A stretch of 64,000 nt of DNA, from contig NC_087084.1 of the NCBI RefSeq assembly GCF_026151205.1, positions 12,985,453 through 13,049,452 on the forward strand. Direction: 5' to 3'. This document shows positions 1 to 11,049 of this stretch, in pieces. A program made the translations under genes and the position numbers. This stretch comes from Bolinopsis microptera (lineage: Eukaryota > Ctenophora > Tentaculata > Lobata > Bolinopsidae). Numbering within the stretch: the stretch's first letter is position 1; the number at the start of each line of letters is the position of its first letter. Under the pieces are notes generated by a model that was given only the letters and a program-made list of their open reading frames with translations, had not been told where the DNA came from and did not search any database.

Positions 1-105
1 AAAGAATTATTTCTGCTGTATGAGGTATTGTATATATACGTTAGAATAGCAATAACTTAAGCAGCAATAATAATTAATAAAATGTGCAGGTACGTGAGAG
101 TGTAC

Positions 106-440
106 TCCACACCACACCACACCACACCACACCACACCACACCACACCACACCACACCACACCACACCACACCACACCACACCACACCACACCACACCAC
201 ACCACACCACACCACACCACACCACACCACACCACACCACACCACACCACACCACACCACACCACACCACACCACACCACACCACACCACACCACACCAC
301 ACCACACCACACCACACCACACCACACCACACCACACCACACCACACCACACCACACCACACCACACCACACCACACCACACCACACCACACCACACCAC
401 ACCACACCACACCACACCACACCACACCACACCACACCAC
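106..440. repeat. (ACCAC)n pentanucleotide satellite, about 66 units
   Basis: A virtually perfect 5-bp tandem array runs for about 335 bp with strong strand asymmetry (A/C on plus, G/T on minus). Every frame is open on both strands because the unit contains no stop, so the Thr/Pro/His or Val/Trp/Cys/Gly reading frames across it are artefacts of the repeat. Confidence 0.97.
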
Positions 441-480
441 AGTTGGTGTGATGTGGTGTTTTTATCCATCTAATAGTACA

Positions 481-1221
481 TAAATAATATATACAGGGTG
501 TTTAAAAAATCTTGCAAGGATGTTCTTTTTTGGATAACTTTTAATCCCTTTTATTAATATTTGTCTGAACTTCATTCTGTAAAACTTTATTGGTAGTTCT
601 AAGGTTTAATGGTGACTTCTCAAGTTTTTACGTTACCATGACCACCATAGCAACCGCAATCAGTCCTCTAGCAACCGAGGTAAATTTAGGTAATTTTTTC
701 TCTTATCGACCAAATGGTAGACCAATATTATCTACAAATGATATTGTATTATACTAATGATCATACAGCTTTTCTGAAGAGGCATATTCAACTCTGTTCT
801 AAAGTCCACCCTAAAGTCTACCATAAAATCTAACCTTAAATCTACCATAAAATCTACCATAAAATCTACCCTAAAGTCTAACCTCAGTGGTTCGGCTTCT
901 TAGCTGAACTGCCCATAATTTGAAATGTAACGTGCTATAAGTAATTCGAATTTTGAATTATACAAAGAATAACAGATTCTACTTGAAATTTATTGAAGCG
1001 AAAAAGCAATATTACATCTTGAAATGAAAAACTATTATTATTAAACGATTGCAATAAAAAGCTCAGTGAACAACAAAAAGCAGAAAAAAATTATAACTAT
1101 GGAACATATAACAAATGTTCAAGTTCGGGGCGCTTAAGTTCGGGGTCGGGGACCGGGGTCGAAGTTGAACATCAGAGTTACGAAAGTTTGGCATCTGTTG
1201 TTCAGTATCCTGGTATTATTG
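481..1221. other. Non-coding interval with a short 11-12-bp tandem repeat
   Basis: No convincing exon is seen. Around 796-885 a degenerate unit resembling 'taccataaaatc' is repeated about eight times. G-rich runs occur around 1126-1160. The end of this interval is the 3' flank of the minus-strand gene ending at 1222. Confidence 0.6.
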
Positions 1222-2526
1222 TCATCTCTGTAACCTAACCTTTCTACACGTGTATCGATTCTGAATTGGCAGTGCAACTCTAACAATGGTTTGCAGAAAC
1301 ATCTGTATGGAGAGAATCTTCAGTGCACTGGTAGGAAGTTTATAAATACCTCCCAAGATTAAGGTAGTGCTAATTTCGCAATCAGACGTCGCTCCATTAA
1401 GTAAGGAACCGAACATTAGTGCACCCTTATCCTGGATTCTATTCCAGAAAAGGTAGCAAATTATTCCCAAGTCAAAGCTTATCTCCACCAAACTCGTTAG
1501 AAGACACTGCTTGAGATTTCTTTTCTGGTTGCTGCCCACGTCTTGTGTAGAGTTGTGGTAGTAGCCCACTATGTAGATGATGCAGAGTATTGCTGACCCA
1601 GCATAGCCCAGAAGGAGCAGTGTTGTTTCTATCACGGACATAATGTTGATGTGCCATCCGAAGTCATCACAGCGCCCACCCCAAACTGCTTCAAACTGCC
1701 AAATTGTTAAGGGTACATAAATCATAACCAGCTGAACGAAAACAGCAAAACCTAAGATTTTTTCCATCCTTTTTTTGTGTTCCCTGAAAACGAATGGCTT
1801 GTATAGTATGAAGCATTGAAATGAGTAAACTGTTTCTTGATAAAACTTCAGGAAAGTGATCGTTGTCTGGTGCAAACGACCTGAAAAGCTGTAAAAAGCA
1901 AGAAAAAGATCATAAAAACTAGACACAACACCTCTTACTATTAGATTTGCAGCGATTTCCTCGCTCAGAATAAACATTCCCATTATCATGTTCATGACAG
2001 GAAAAATACATCTCACCAATCTTACCATAATTTTCGACTCCTCCTTCAATTTAAATATAAAATCAATCAAAGCTAAGATAACGAAAACTGATCCAGCTAT
2101 AAGAATTGCTACTGTTTTTTGTTCAAACGATTCGCTACTCATCAGGGTACCTCTCGTGTTAGACCAGTTTCCGGCTATGCTTCGGTTATTCATTACCTCT
2201 TGAAAGCCGGGCAGATCATTTAATGTCTCCTCTAAAGATTTGTGTATGAAATTGATAGCAACATCGACGTTAAGGGTCTCATTTTTTATCTCTAAATGAG
2301 CTACGCCATTTTCCTTCAACTCTTTAGTCAAGTCCCAGGTTTTAATCACTTTTCCATCCAACTCCAAATCAACCATAAACATGTCCGCAATATTTGTGAG
2401 AGTTTGCTGCCCCGTTTCTTCTAATTTTTCTAGCACAGTTTGAAACCAATCGATGTCACCAGTCTTCATGACGATCGGACGATTATTTCTGCCTCGACCT
2501 ATAATGAATGAATATATTTTGTTCAT
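1222..2526 (-). CDS. Intronless seven-helix membrane protein, unrecognised family
   Basis: A 434-residue open frame without introns. The first ~130 residues are soluble and charged; hydrophobic segments follow at roughly 138-160, 168-195, 203-220, 250-275, 292-325, 338-362 and 385-415, giving a seven-helix layout with a basic C-terminus (CRKVRLQR). There is no signal peptide, no recognisable DRY or NPxxY motif and no LDLa or other ectodomain module, so assignment to a GPCR family is a topology-based inference only. The start at 2526 is the first Met and lies just after an AT-rich leader. Codon use looks like that of an active host gene, not a decayed transposon. It stands alone between a satellite and a LINE. 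It could also be a transporter-like or orphan membrane protein; I do not recognise a close family. Confidence 0.6.
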   Translation of the reverse strand: MNKIYSFIIGRGRNNRPIVMKTGDIDWFQTVLEKLEETGQQTLTNIADMFMVDLELDGKVIKTWDLTKELKENGVAHLEIKNETLNVDVAINFIHKSLEETLNDLPGFQEVMNNRSIAGNWSNTRGTLMSSESFEQKTVAILIAGSVFVILALIDFIFKLKEESKIMVRLVRCIFPVMNMIMGMFILSEEIAANLIVRGVVSSFYDLFLAFYSFSGRLHQTTITFLKFYQETVYSFQCFILYKPFVFREHKKRMEKILGFAVFVQLVMIYVPLTIWQFEAVWGGRCDDFGWHINIMSVIETTLLLLGYAGSAILCIIYIVGYYHNSTQDVGSNQKRNLKQCLLTSLVEISFDLGIICYLFWNRIQDKGALMFGSLLNGATSDCEISTTLILGGIYKLPTSALKILSIQMFLQTIVRVALPIQNRYTCRKVRLQR

Positions 2527-3640
2527 TTTGTAAGTGTATGTCGTTTAAGTAATAAACAATTGAGTAAATTTAATATTTCTTATGTCGCATAGAACACATT
2601 GATTGTTAGAAAGCCCAAGAGAGCGTTGCTGCTTTATCGATTTATGACGAAAATGGAGAGAATACTGACAAATTACTAAATAAATCCAAAATAATATTGC
2701 TAGAACTACTAATTACCTTCGATTAATTAAGTTGAGGTTATAAAAATGAAGTTATTTATAATAACATGAAAGGAAACAAACTATTTTCCAGTTCAAAGAA
2801 TATAACAAAATCAGGAAAGTCTTACATAAGTAGTGAGTACTCCAGACTTGTGTCTCCGCCGAAGCTCTGATCGACAATTCGGCGGAGAGAGAGAGAGAGC
2901 TTGTCCTTCTCATCGAGTTTAATATTCATGTGACGGTGGGCGCAGATTTATATTTATTTATTTTCATTTGTCTCATAGCAGTATTAGTAAGCTGACAACT
3001 GTATTGGTCAGTCTTTACCTCTGAGAAACTAATTACAATATTACATGTCACCCAACAAACTACTCGCTGTCACGTGATCCCACGGGCACGTGATCCCACG
3101 TGCCCGTGCCCCGACTAACAGAATAGTAACTCAGTTTGTAATAGTCCGCCAAAAATACTTTACATCAAACGTTGAGGGTCATTTTGTCTTACAATCGTCA
3201 TCCAATACATAATTCATCACTCCTATAATCTGTTGTCCATATTAAACTGGAATTAAACTGGAATTAAACTTGAAATTACCAATGAGAACACTAACGAACT
3301 CGTTTTGGCTATACATCAATCATAAATAAATAAGTTCAGATATAAAATAAAAGCCGAATAAAAGTATGAAAATAAAATCCTAAAATTTAACCGCGTTACA
3401 ATATCACGAAGTGGAAATAAAATCAAATATAATAATTTAAATGCTAGTAAAAATACTGAATGTGTGCATAAAAGCAAGTCCAAGGAGATAGGTTAAACTC
3501 AAATACTACTTGATAGGACGATGAAGGAGATGAGTAGGGGAGTCGGGACGTGAAGCGAGTATTAGGACTTAAACTTAGGATTTCGAAGGTTTGAAGAGTC
3601 TGTTAGGTGGTGATTACTAGGACTTCTTAGGAGGTGATTA
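2527..3640. other. Non-coding interval with a CACGTG hairpin
   Basis: No gene is seen. A perfect hairpin lies at 3082-3107: 11-bp arms with core GGGCACGTG around a four-base ATCC loop. A short GA run is at 2884-2901. At 3604-3655 a ~24-bp unit containing 'gtgattactaggacttct' is directly repeated just beyond the 3' end of the LINE coding region and may belong to its 3' tail. Confidence 0.6.
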
Positions 3641-6600
3641 CTAGGACTTCTTTTCAGGAGGATGTCGAAGGTGAAAGGATTCTGTGAGGTACTTTCCAAA
3701 TTCAGTTGCATGGAATGAGTTCATGATGGCCCCATATTCTTTGAGCATCATGAGGCTTTTAAGGTTGTCTGAGAGGTTGGACCTGAGGGAGTTGTAGCTG
3801 GGGCATTCATTTATGACGTGGTCCTCGGTTTCAAGGATAGGTGTTTCAAAGAATGGTAGTTCTTCGAAGAACCGCATGACGTCGGTGTCTGACGAGCAGC
3901 AAAAGCGACATGTTTTCAGTGCTGTGTTGTAGCGATCTCCAGTGTAGCGACCTTTCTCAATTCTCAGATCGTGACTGCTAGATCGAAGTTTCGCTCTTTT
4001 GACCCTGCATGGGAGCTGTAAGTACAGTTCTTCACCAAACTCAGCTTTGACCGCAGCGTAGAATGACATTTTAGGCTGGTTGTGAAGATCCTTCTTCCAG
4101 TGGTTAACAAATGTTTCGTGTATGTGTTCACGAGCCGCAAGGGTGTGGGGTAGGTGTGGCTTAGCGACAGTGCTCGTCTTGATGATAGTAGACCTAAGAC
4201 CATGCATCATACCAGGTAAGGTTCAGCTGTTTCTGTTCCTGAAATGTATGGTGCAAGAGGGTATTCACGTTACCTACTACCGCTTGTGATGTTCTACAGA
4301 AGTAGGCAATACATTGAGGGAGGACGGTTACTGTCCAGGGGGTTCTACCTGTATCTCCGTAGCAGAAGTTGTTATTTGCCTTTTTGTGGACACCCAATAT
4401 CCATTTAAGAATTTTCAAGTGAGTAGTTTCAATAGCATCTTTTGCTGCTGCTTTGGGAAGACTCGCTTCTTGATTTTTCGAGAGGATGGCTTTAACGATG
4501 TTGGTTGATGGCAGCCAAATAGGGCATCCATATGTGGCCACTGGCTTGACTAGGCTATCAATGAGTTTTAGCATCGTGCTAGTGGTAAGGGCTCTCGTGT
4601 CAATAGTTCGTCTCAGAGAGAAGAATGAGCGAAGAGCTTTCTTCCTAAGTTCATTGATTGCTTGCTTGAAGGAACCGTTCAGGGAGAATTGGATTCCTAG
4701 ATAGCAGTATTTACTGACAGGTGCGATGTCCAAGTTGCCTAGTTTGAAGCCGTAAGCACATTTCAGTATTCGTGAGCTTGTGTTAAAGACCATCACGCTG
4801 GTTTTGTTGATATTCACAGACAGCTCCCACTTTTCAGCATAGTCATGCAAGCAATTGAGCAGTTTCTGTAAGCTGCCCGCATCCAGCGCTAAGAGTACCA
4901 GGTCATCTGCCCATAGGAGGTGACTTACTTTTACACCGTTTAATAAAGGTACATCCAATTCCTCGATTTGTTCAAGTCTGATAGAGAGCTCGTGGATATA
5001 GAGTTTGAAGAGCTCGGGGGACATTGGATGTCCTTGTTCTGTGCCGATGGTGACGTCGATGGCTGCGGATAGCTTTTGAATCAGCTTGACTCGGGTTGAA
5101 GAGTTATTGTACATGTGGCTGATGCAATCGAAGAATTTGCCTGTTATGCCCATGTTGCCCAGCTTGAACAGGAGTGCTTCCCTGCATACGCTATCGAAAG
5201 CCTTGCGATAGTCGACAAAGCAGGCGAAAAGTCGCTTCTTCTCTTTCTTGGTGTATTTCTCAATAATGGTATTCAAGGTGAGTAAGTGGTCGTTACATTG
5301 GGCTCCCCTCCTGAATCCAAGTTGATACGGTCGGTCCGGACAGGCGCTATTTCTCTAAATTCGATTAACCGTTTAAGGAGAAGGTTCGAGAAGAGTTTGC
5401 CGAGACAGCTCCCAATAGTAATAGCACGATAGTTATCAGGGTTTTGCCGGTCACCCTTTTTATGGAGGGGAGTTGTGATCGAGTTGTTCCAGGGGTAAGT
5501 CCCATGCTGAAGGCAGGCATTAAAGAGTTTTACCACGACGAGTTGAAGTGTCTCATTGGAGTTTTTCAACATCTCGTTGGATATCAGGTCATCGGACACA
5601 CTCTTATTGTTTTGGAGTTTTTTGGTCGCATCTTTGATCTCCTGTAAGGTAAAGTCGCGATTCAGTTCATCGACCAGTTCCTTGATAGGCTGCGAATCAT
5701 TGGACGTAGGAGTAGAAGTGCCATCATCCTTGGAGTGATTGTTCGCGCCACACTTTCGATTGTAGAGATCATTGAAGAATTTGTGAAAAAGGAGAAGATC
5801 GTAAATGTCGAAGGGTTCCTCATCTTTGTGCTGGTCAGATAGCCGTTTGAGCGCTGCCCAGTTAACCTCACCACATTCGTTTATCTTCTGGTTCATCTCG
5901 TACAGAAATTTCTCCTTTTTCATCCTCTTCATTTTTCGGTACTCCTTTTTTCTGAGAAAGTGCTGGTCACGTAGGAAGTTGCTGTGTGGGTTACTGTTAG
6001 CATTTCTGTCAGCTCTGTTGGCTTCCCTTTTAGCCTGTTTGCAGCTTTGGTCAAACCATTTTTTCTTGCTGGTGCGTTTGCCGCTTTTGGTGAATGACTG
6101 ATCACTCTGTGCTAGCCGGAACTTAGTCGCTGTATCGGCAGAGAGGTTCTCTGATCTGTTCCATTTAAAAGATTTAGGAGCATCTTGGATATCTGGTGAT
6201 TCAAGACTGGTAGAAATCCTTCTTAAAGGATTTGTGGATATTGACATTGATAGCGCCCTGTGATCAGAGTATTGAGAGATGCTCTCAATTTTCAGGTGGC
6301 GGACTCTGTCGTGAAGACTCGTCGAGACGCAAATGTAATCAACTGTGCTGACGCCATGGCGCTGAATACAAGTGGGTTCACCGAATATATCACCGAGAGT
6401 TCTACCATTGAGGATGACTAGGCCTGCCGTTTGGAGGAGTTCAATGAAGGGTCGCCCATTCGTGTTTAGCTTAGGGTCTGAGTTATTGCGTTTAGCCAAC
6501 TGTTTAACGAAATGGGGGTCGATCGCGATGTCTTTCATTTGACTATGGTCAGACAACATGTCGTCCAGGGTGCCAGTTCTAGCATTGAAATCCCCGAGAA

Positions 6601-7129
6601 GGATGACATCCTCGTTCAGCGGTACACCCGCCAAGAATTCTTGAAGATGCTCTAGAGTTGTCATACTGTCTTCAGTTTCTAGACCTCTTCTTCGCTTCTT
6701 GAAGGATCCATTAGTGGGTGAGTCATAGACGTTTATAAGATAGGTGTTTCTGTCTAGGTCGAAGTAGTTAGCTTTCAGTTTAACTACAACGATATCTTCC
6801 GTGGAGTTCATACGAACATTGGTTACACCGGCTTTTAAGCTTTTGTGAACTCCTATACATACCCCTCCTGAATTTGATCCCTTCCTGTTAGAATTAAAGC
6901 AACAGTAGTTACTTATGTTGATCTCCCCTTTAGTTTCTTGAAGAGCAAAAATATCGTGGTTGTCGAACAGCTCACGAATTTCGGGAATGTCAACCTTGGC
7001 TCCTTCAACTTTGTCCCGAGAGTGGTTGATATTCCAGCACAGGAACTTAAGGGAGTGGCGGGACCTCGTTGGTGTGGGTTTAGTCATTGCTAAACCTGTT
7101 GGTGCTGCGTCTTGTAGTTGTTTCATCAT
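3641..7129 (-). pseudogene. LINE ORF2: AP endonuclease plus reverse transcriptase, two frameshifts
   Basis: Segment 7129-5273 has the endonuclease motifs in order (LCWNIN, LQETK, NVYDSP, LLGDFNARTG, STVDYI, YSDHRAL) and the first RT blocks (NNKSVSDDLISNEML, PLHKKGD, NYRAITIGSCLGKLF). The frame is lost near 5327, where a single missing base explains the switch to the next frame. Segment 5276-4194 continues with FVDYRKAFDSV, EQGHPMSPELF and the catalytic WADDLVLLA box. A second frame change near 4200 leads into 4210-3641, which has a Cys/His cluster (CRFCC ... HVINEC) as found after the RT in many LINEs. Catalytic residues are otherwise present, so decay looks fairly recent. Confidence 0.9.
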
Positions 7130-8282
7130 TGTCGTGGTAGCTTATTCGGGGGAGGCGCAGGGTCTTCCTCAGGCCCTCCCGGAGGCGAAGCCAGAGCATG
7201 TTTTGACCTCTCTGTCTTAGTTCGAATCCTGTGTTGAACGAATAAAAGTTTTGATCGCCAATTTTGTCGTTGGTAAAGGTGATCAAGATCCTATCTTTGA
7301 CATCCGGCCTGTGTTCGCGGAGCCAGCTAACATGGTTTCTAGTCTCCTCGTTGACGACACGTATTCTTTCATTAATGCTAAAATCATTGGAGGATGGTAT
7401 CAGCGCTGAGAAGCATATTTGGGCCTTTGTGGTGTTCAGAAGATGTTCGTAGAGTTCCTTCACATTACCCACAAGGCTTGATTTCTTCTTGAGGAAATCA
7501 TTGCTCCCTGTGTGGATATAAATGCACTCCGGTCTGAGTCGCTTTATAGTATTGTTAAGCTGCCTTGTTTTTTTCAGCATGTCTGAATAACTTTTTGCTT
7601 TAAAGCAGTGAACATTGAACTGACTGTTAAAGCGCCTTGGATCAAATTTGTCAAAGCTCTCGTCATGGACCAGAAGAACTGTGTGTCGCCTGTAGCTTCC
7701 CGTAGCTTTGGCGGCAGAGTTTGCTTCACTAAGACCCCGATCGGGGGTGTTGGTTTGCTCTACTTGGTGTCCAGAATCATTTGTTCGGCTTCTACTGATG
7801 AGGCTCCCTTGATTTAGCCTCATTTATTTAGTAGGTTGATCATCTTTGGAGCCCCTTTCATTGTGGTTTTTCATGTTCTGCTTGTTTGCCACTGTGAATC
7901 TTTTGTTGTTGTTTTGTTCGACCACCTTTGCCCAGGAAGTCGCTGATTGATTGGGCTCGTTTTCTCCTAGACGTGCTGTGGCATTACTTGAACTGTTACT
8001 GAGTGCACTGGGTTTATCGTGATTGGATGTTGATTTAGTGTTCACTGTGAGAGGACTGTTGGGAGCCACAGTTATGTTTGTCGCTGCAGGTTGGTCAGCA
8101 GTATTTAGAGCTTGTATAGTGTCCTCTAAGTTGATCTCCAGGGCTTCTATTCTCGTCCTGTTGGAAGCGCTTGTGGTCTCAATTGCATCGACGATGGGGC
8201 GAAGCTCGTGTTTGAGTTCTTGGGTTGAGGCATGAGATTGGTTGAGTGCAGACTTGGCAATTCCCTTCGTGACCTTCGTCAA
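7080..8282 (-). pseudogene. LINE ORF1, esterase-like, interrupted by an in-frame TAA
   Basis: The frame starts at 8282 and stays open for 152 codons of Ser/Thr/Asn-rich, weakly helical sequence (an ORF1 N-terminus). It meets TAA at 7824-7826, immediately followed in the same frame by ATG at 7823, and then continues 247 codons to 7080. The second part contains an SGNH-hydrolase-like segment with IHTGSNDF (resembling the GxND block) and a HTVLLVHDESFDKF start block. LINE ORF1 proteins of the CR1 type carry such esterase modules. The contiguous TAA-ATG could be a simple nonsense mutation or could permit re-initiation. The 3' end overlaps ORF2 by 50 bp in a different frame, a common LINE arrangement. 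Confidence 0.75.
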
Positions 8283-8407
8283 GTTTTCTTTTATTTAAAA
8301 CTAAAATCTACATGTCCATCTCAATATGTAAATCTGCCCTCACCCTCCTATTAATTTATTATAATTATATGGTAATTAAATCATTTGTATCAACAACTAT
8401 TGCATTA

Positions 8408-8597
8408 ATGATCAGCTTCACTACGTCCAACATCCGTGGGCTCGGTGTTCAGCAAGATGACAGTCATTAGTCAACATAGTAAACGTGAGTTACTAGGATT
8501 AGACTGTGAAAAGTACAATGTCGACATTTGCGCTCTGCAGGAAACTAAAGTCACCGAATCAGACAGCCTTGTTTTGCGCAACGGTTTTAAAGTGTAT
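8408..8597 (+). mobile_element. 5' fragment of a second LINE endonuclease domain
   Basis: On the plus strand, a start-like ATG at 8408 opens with ISFTTSNIRGLG. After a one-base frame change the frame continues with KRELLGLDCEKYN and DICALQETKVTES, which are the first two AP-endonuclease motifs of a LINE ORF2. Homology stops where the dispersed repeat at 8598 begins. It is a different element from the minus-strand LINE beside it and lies head-to-head with it. Confidence 0.7.
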
Positions 8598-8885
8598 GTA
8601 CGACCGCCCACGGCCCACGTGCAAATTATATGAGAAATATGAAGTTGCATAGTAACCTGCATGGTAACGATGATTGTTACACGCACGTGCACGTGCAATG
8701 ATTGTTTTAAGTTTTAACGTCTTTTTGATCGGTTTTGTTGATATTACGCTGTGTTTAGTACAATTAGCAACATTTTAATTGGCTGTATCTTCGGTTGTGT
8801 AGGATATTTTTTGACGCGATTTAAACTTACTAACAAAAAATACTATCAATATTAGCTTCCTTCCTGTAACCACGGGTTTTCTAGT
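8598..8885 (+). repeat. Dispersed ~290-bp repeat, copy 1 of 3
   Basis: Begins with 'gtacgaccgccca' and ends with 'accacgggttttctagt'. It contains a double CACGTG core ('gcacgtgcacgtgc') and a conserved 'aggatattttttgacgcga' block. It shares its whole length with 9691-9985 and 10016-10282. No ORF. Confidence 0.85.
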
Positions 8886-9690
8886 ACTTTTATGATTTTA
8901 AAAAATATAGTTATAAAATTTTAATAAGTTTAAGATTTTAAAAGGTATAACAATGAAAATGCTTCGTCAATTTAGTTATTTTTTCTATTAATTTTGCTAC
9001 TGGTTTAGAGTCAAAGTACTAAAAAGGGTAGAGTAGGTAGACACCAGTCGAACTTGCTTAAGACTATTAAATTTGATTTAGGTAGCAGGAACATTCCATT
9101 TGTAAATACAGACGATTTGTACAATTTAAGACTTTTAGCCTCTGATAGAGCGGGATGGAAGAAGTTGTTATAGCTTGTGTATCAGGTTTTCTTTTTTTCT
9201 GGCTACTTATCAGATCTTTAAGATGTTCATTTATGTTCTATTTTTGATTTGAATAAAGTTATATAATACTGGTTTAGTATTGTCTCCTTTGAAAGTGACG
9301 AGAACCTTATCTTAACACACATGAATATTAAATACCAATTAATTAGCAATACGATATAACGAGCTATATTAATTAATAGTTAGCTTACACTTGGATCAGT
9401 GACGTGATCAGATTTATAAACAACCAGTCCCACAGTATCTTGAAATAGTAATAATAGATCTGCAACTAGAACTCACAATATCACAGTACAATGTACATTA
9501 TTTCATGAATTACTTCATGCTGTTGTCTCATTTTTTAACTGAGATTTAAAATAGCTAATTTCCTTGCTTTTAAATACCATGTTAATTTTTGACGATGATA
9601 TTATTGTTGTTGTTATCGTCGTCACAAGGCTTATGTGGGACGTGGGTGGGACTATAGTCATTATTATAATTCAAAAAATTATTTCTGTCT
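8886..9690. other. AT-rich non-coding interval
   Basis: No gene, RNA or clear repeat seen between copies 1 and 2 of the ~290-bp repeat; only short AT-rich runs and an 'attattgttgttgttatcgtcgtc'-type low-complexity patch near 9600, quoted here in part. Confidence 0.5.
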
Positions 9691-9985
9691 GTACGACAGC
9701 CCACGTGCAAATAAGATGAGAAATAGGAAATTGCATAGTAACCATGGCATGGTTACGAGGGTTGTTACACGCACGTGCACGTGCAAAGATTGTTAGAACG
9801 GCATTTTGATCGGTTTTGTAGTTATTACAGTATTAAGTTGTGTTCAGTGCGAGCTACATTTAAATTGGCCGCATCTTTGGTTGTGTAGGATATTTTTGAT
9901 GCGATAGAAACTGACTACCAAAGAATAGTATTATAGGCATAGCTTCCTCCCTGTGAGTGTGACCACTGACCACGGGTTTTCTAGT
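9691..9985 (+). repeat. Dispersed ~290-bp repeat, copy 2 of 3
   Basis: Same start, CACGTG core and 'cacgggttttctagt' end as copies 1 and 3, and the same orientation. Contains 'gttgtgtaggatatttttga'. Only 30 bp separates it from copy 3, and the linker itself resembles the sequence before copy 2. Confidence 0.85.
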
Positions 9986-10015
9986 CTATATTATGATTCA
10001 AGAAGAATTATTTTT

Positions 10016-10282
10016 GTACGACCGCCCACGTGCAAATCAGTTGAGAAATAGGAAGTTGCATAGTTACCATAGTAATGGTGTTGAAACACGCACATGCACG
10101 TGCAATGATCGTTTTAACATCATTTTTATCAGGTTTGTGGTAATTACGATAACGTTGTGTTCAGTGCGAGCTACATTTTAATGCTTTAATGAGCTGTGTA
10201 GTTGTGATTTTTTTTGATGCTATAAAAACTGACTACCAAAGAATACTATTACCTTCCTCCCTGTGACCACGGGTTTTCTAGT
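10016..10282 (+). repeat. Dispersed ~290-bp repeat, copy 3 of 3
   Basis: Shorter copy with internal deletions. It keeps 'gtacgaccgcccacgtgcaa' at the start, 'actgaccaccaaagaa'-like sequence ('actgactaccaaagaata') and 'ccacgggttttctagt' at the end. Confidence 0.85.
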
Positions 10283-10302
10283 CTCTTCTTAAAATAAACC
10301 AA

Positions 10303-10690
10303 ACCAGCAATCTTGACTAAGTGTCTTGAACTTTAGAATCAAAAGTTGCTACTTTTGCATTCTCGATGGTACTAAATCAAATAAACCGGACGTTGCTGTG
10401 ACAGCAATGTTGTCACGTGACCTCCCAGCTGCGCTTTGATTGGACGTCATATAAATTAAGGTTCTTCTACTAATCTCTTCCTAAAATAAATCAAACATCC
10501 ATGTAACTGCATAACATTTTAAGTCTAAAGTCATCCAATTGCAATATTATTCGGATAATCTTTTTCCGTGAGCCAGAAACAATTCTTGAACTGATAGCAC
10601 CCTTCGGTTCTTTAACCAAAATACCTTTCTGTGCGTATACACTACTGCAGTGTTCCCGGTCTGATATAATACACCTAAGAAAATAGTCAT
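10303..10690 (+). repeat. ~390-bp direct repeat, copy 1
   Basis: From 'caatcttgactaagtgtctt' to 'aagaaaatagtcatag' it matches 13938-14310 almost base for base, including 'gtgacagcaatgttgtcacg', an imperfect palindrome. A shorter third copy of its start is at 14524-14603. No coding potential; probably a non-autonomous element. Confidence 0.85.
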
Positions 10691-10991
10691 AGTACGGGCG
10701 GTACCTTCTGCTGGGCTGAAATATGATTTATGGTCTGAGTGAAATATATAGACTTGCTTCTTCACTAAATTATAAGGGGGAAAAGTTTAAAGTTTAAAGG
10801 TTTCCACGAGCTGTATACAGGGCAGTGAAAAATTGGATGTATCACAGTGCTGGCAAGCACGACCGTTGCATTTATTGTGGGTATACTATGTTCCCCATTT
10901 ACTATTATACCCCCTTTACTATTATACCCCCTTTACTATTATACCCCTTTTACTATTATACCCCCTTTGGTACACGTTACAAGCCTCTTTT

Positions 10992-11049
10992 GTGCACGCG
11001 AAGCGTGCACTCCGGCCGGAGGCGGCGGCCGAAGGCCGCCGCCTCCGGC
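10992..11049 (+). other. Twin perfect hairpins with GAA triloops
   Basis: Hairpin 1 (10992-11010) has an 8-bp stem GTGCACGC/GCGTGCAC closing a GAA loop and contains the heptamer GCGAAGC. Hairpin 2 (11015-11049) has a perfect 16-bp GC-rich stem, also around GAA. Both are retained at 27552-27609 in the other arm of the inverted duplication. The GC content contrasts sharply with the AT-rich surroundings. Confidence 0.9.

Larger units (their letters stand above)
3641..8282 (-). mobile_element. Near full-length but inactivated non-LTR retrotransposon (LINE, CR1/L2-like layout)
   Basis: Reading the minus strand from 8282 to 3641, the element carries an ORF1 with an SGNH/esterase-like segment, then an ORF2 with AP-type endonuclease, reverse transcriptase and a C-terminal Cys/His knuckle. 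An esterase-type ORF1 is known from CR1/L2-group LINEs, so I infer that group; the C-terminal knuckle is less typical, so clade assignment is uncertain. One in-frame stop in ORF1 and two frameshifts in ORF2 mean this copy should not be autonomous. There is no obvious poly(A) tail, and target duplications were not identified. Confidence 0.9.

Noticed and set aside
7-483. Long open frames on both strands through the pentanucleotide array
   Set aside because: Stop-free only because the ACCAC unit lacks stops; the encoded peptides are pure repeats without flanking coding signal.
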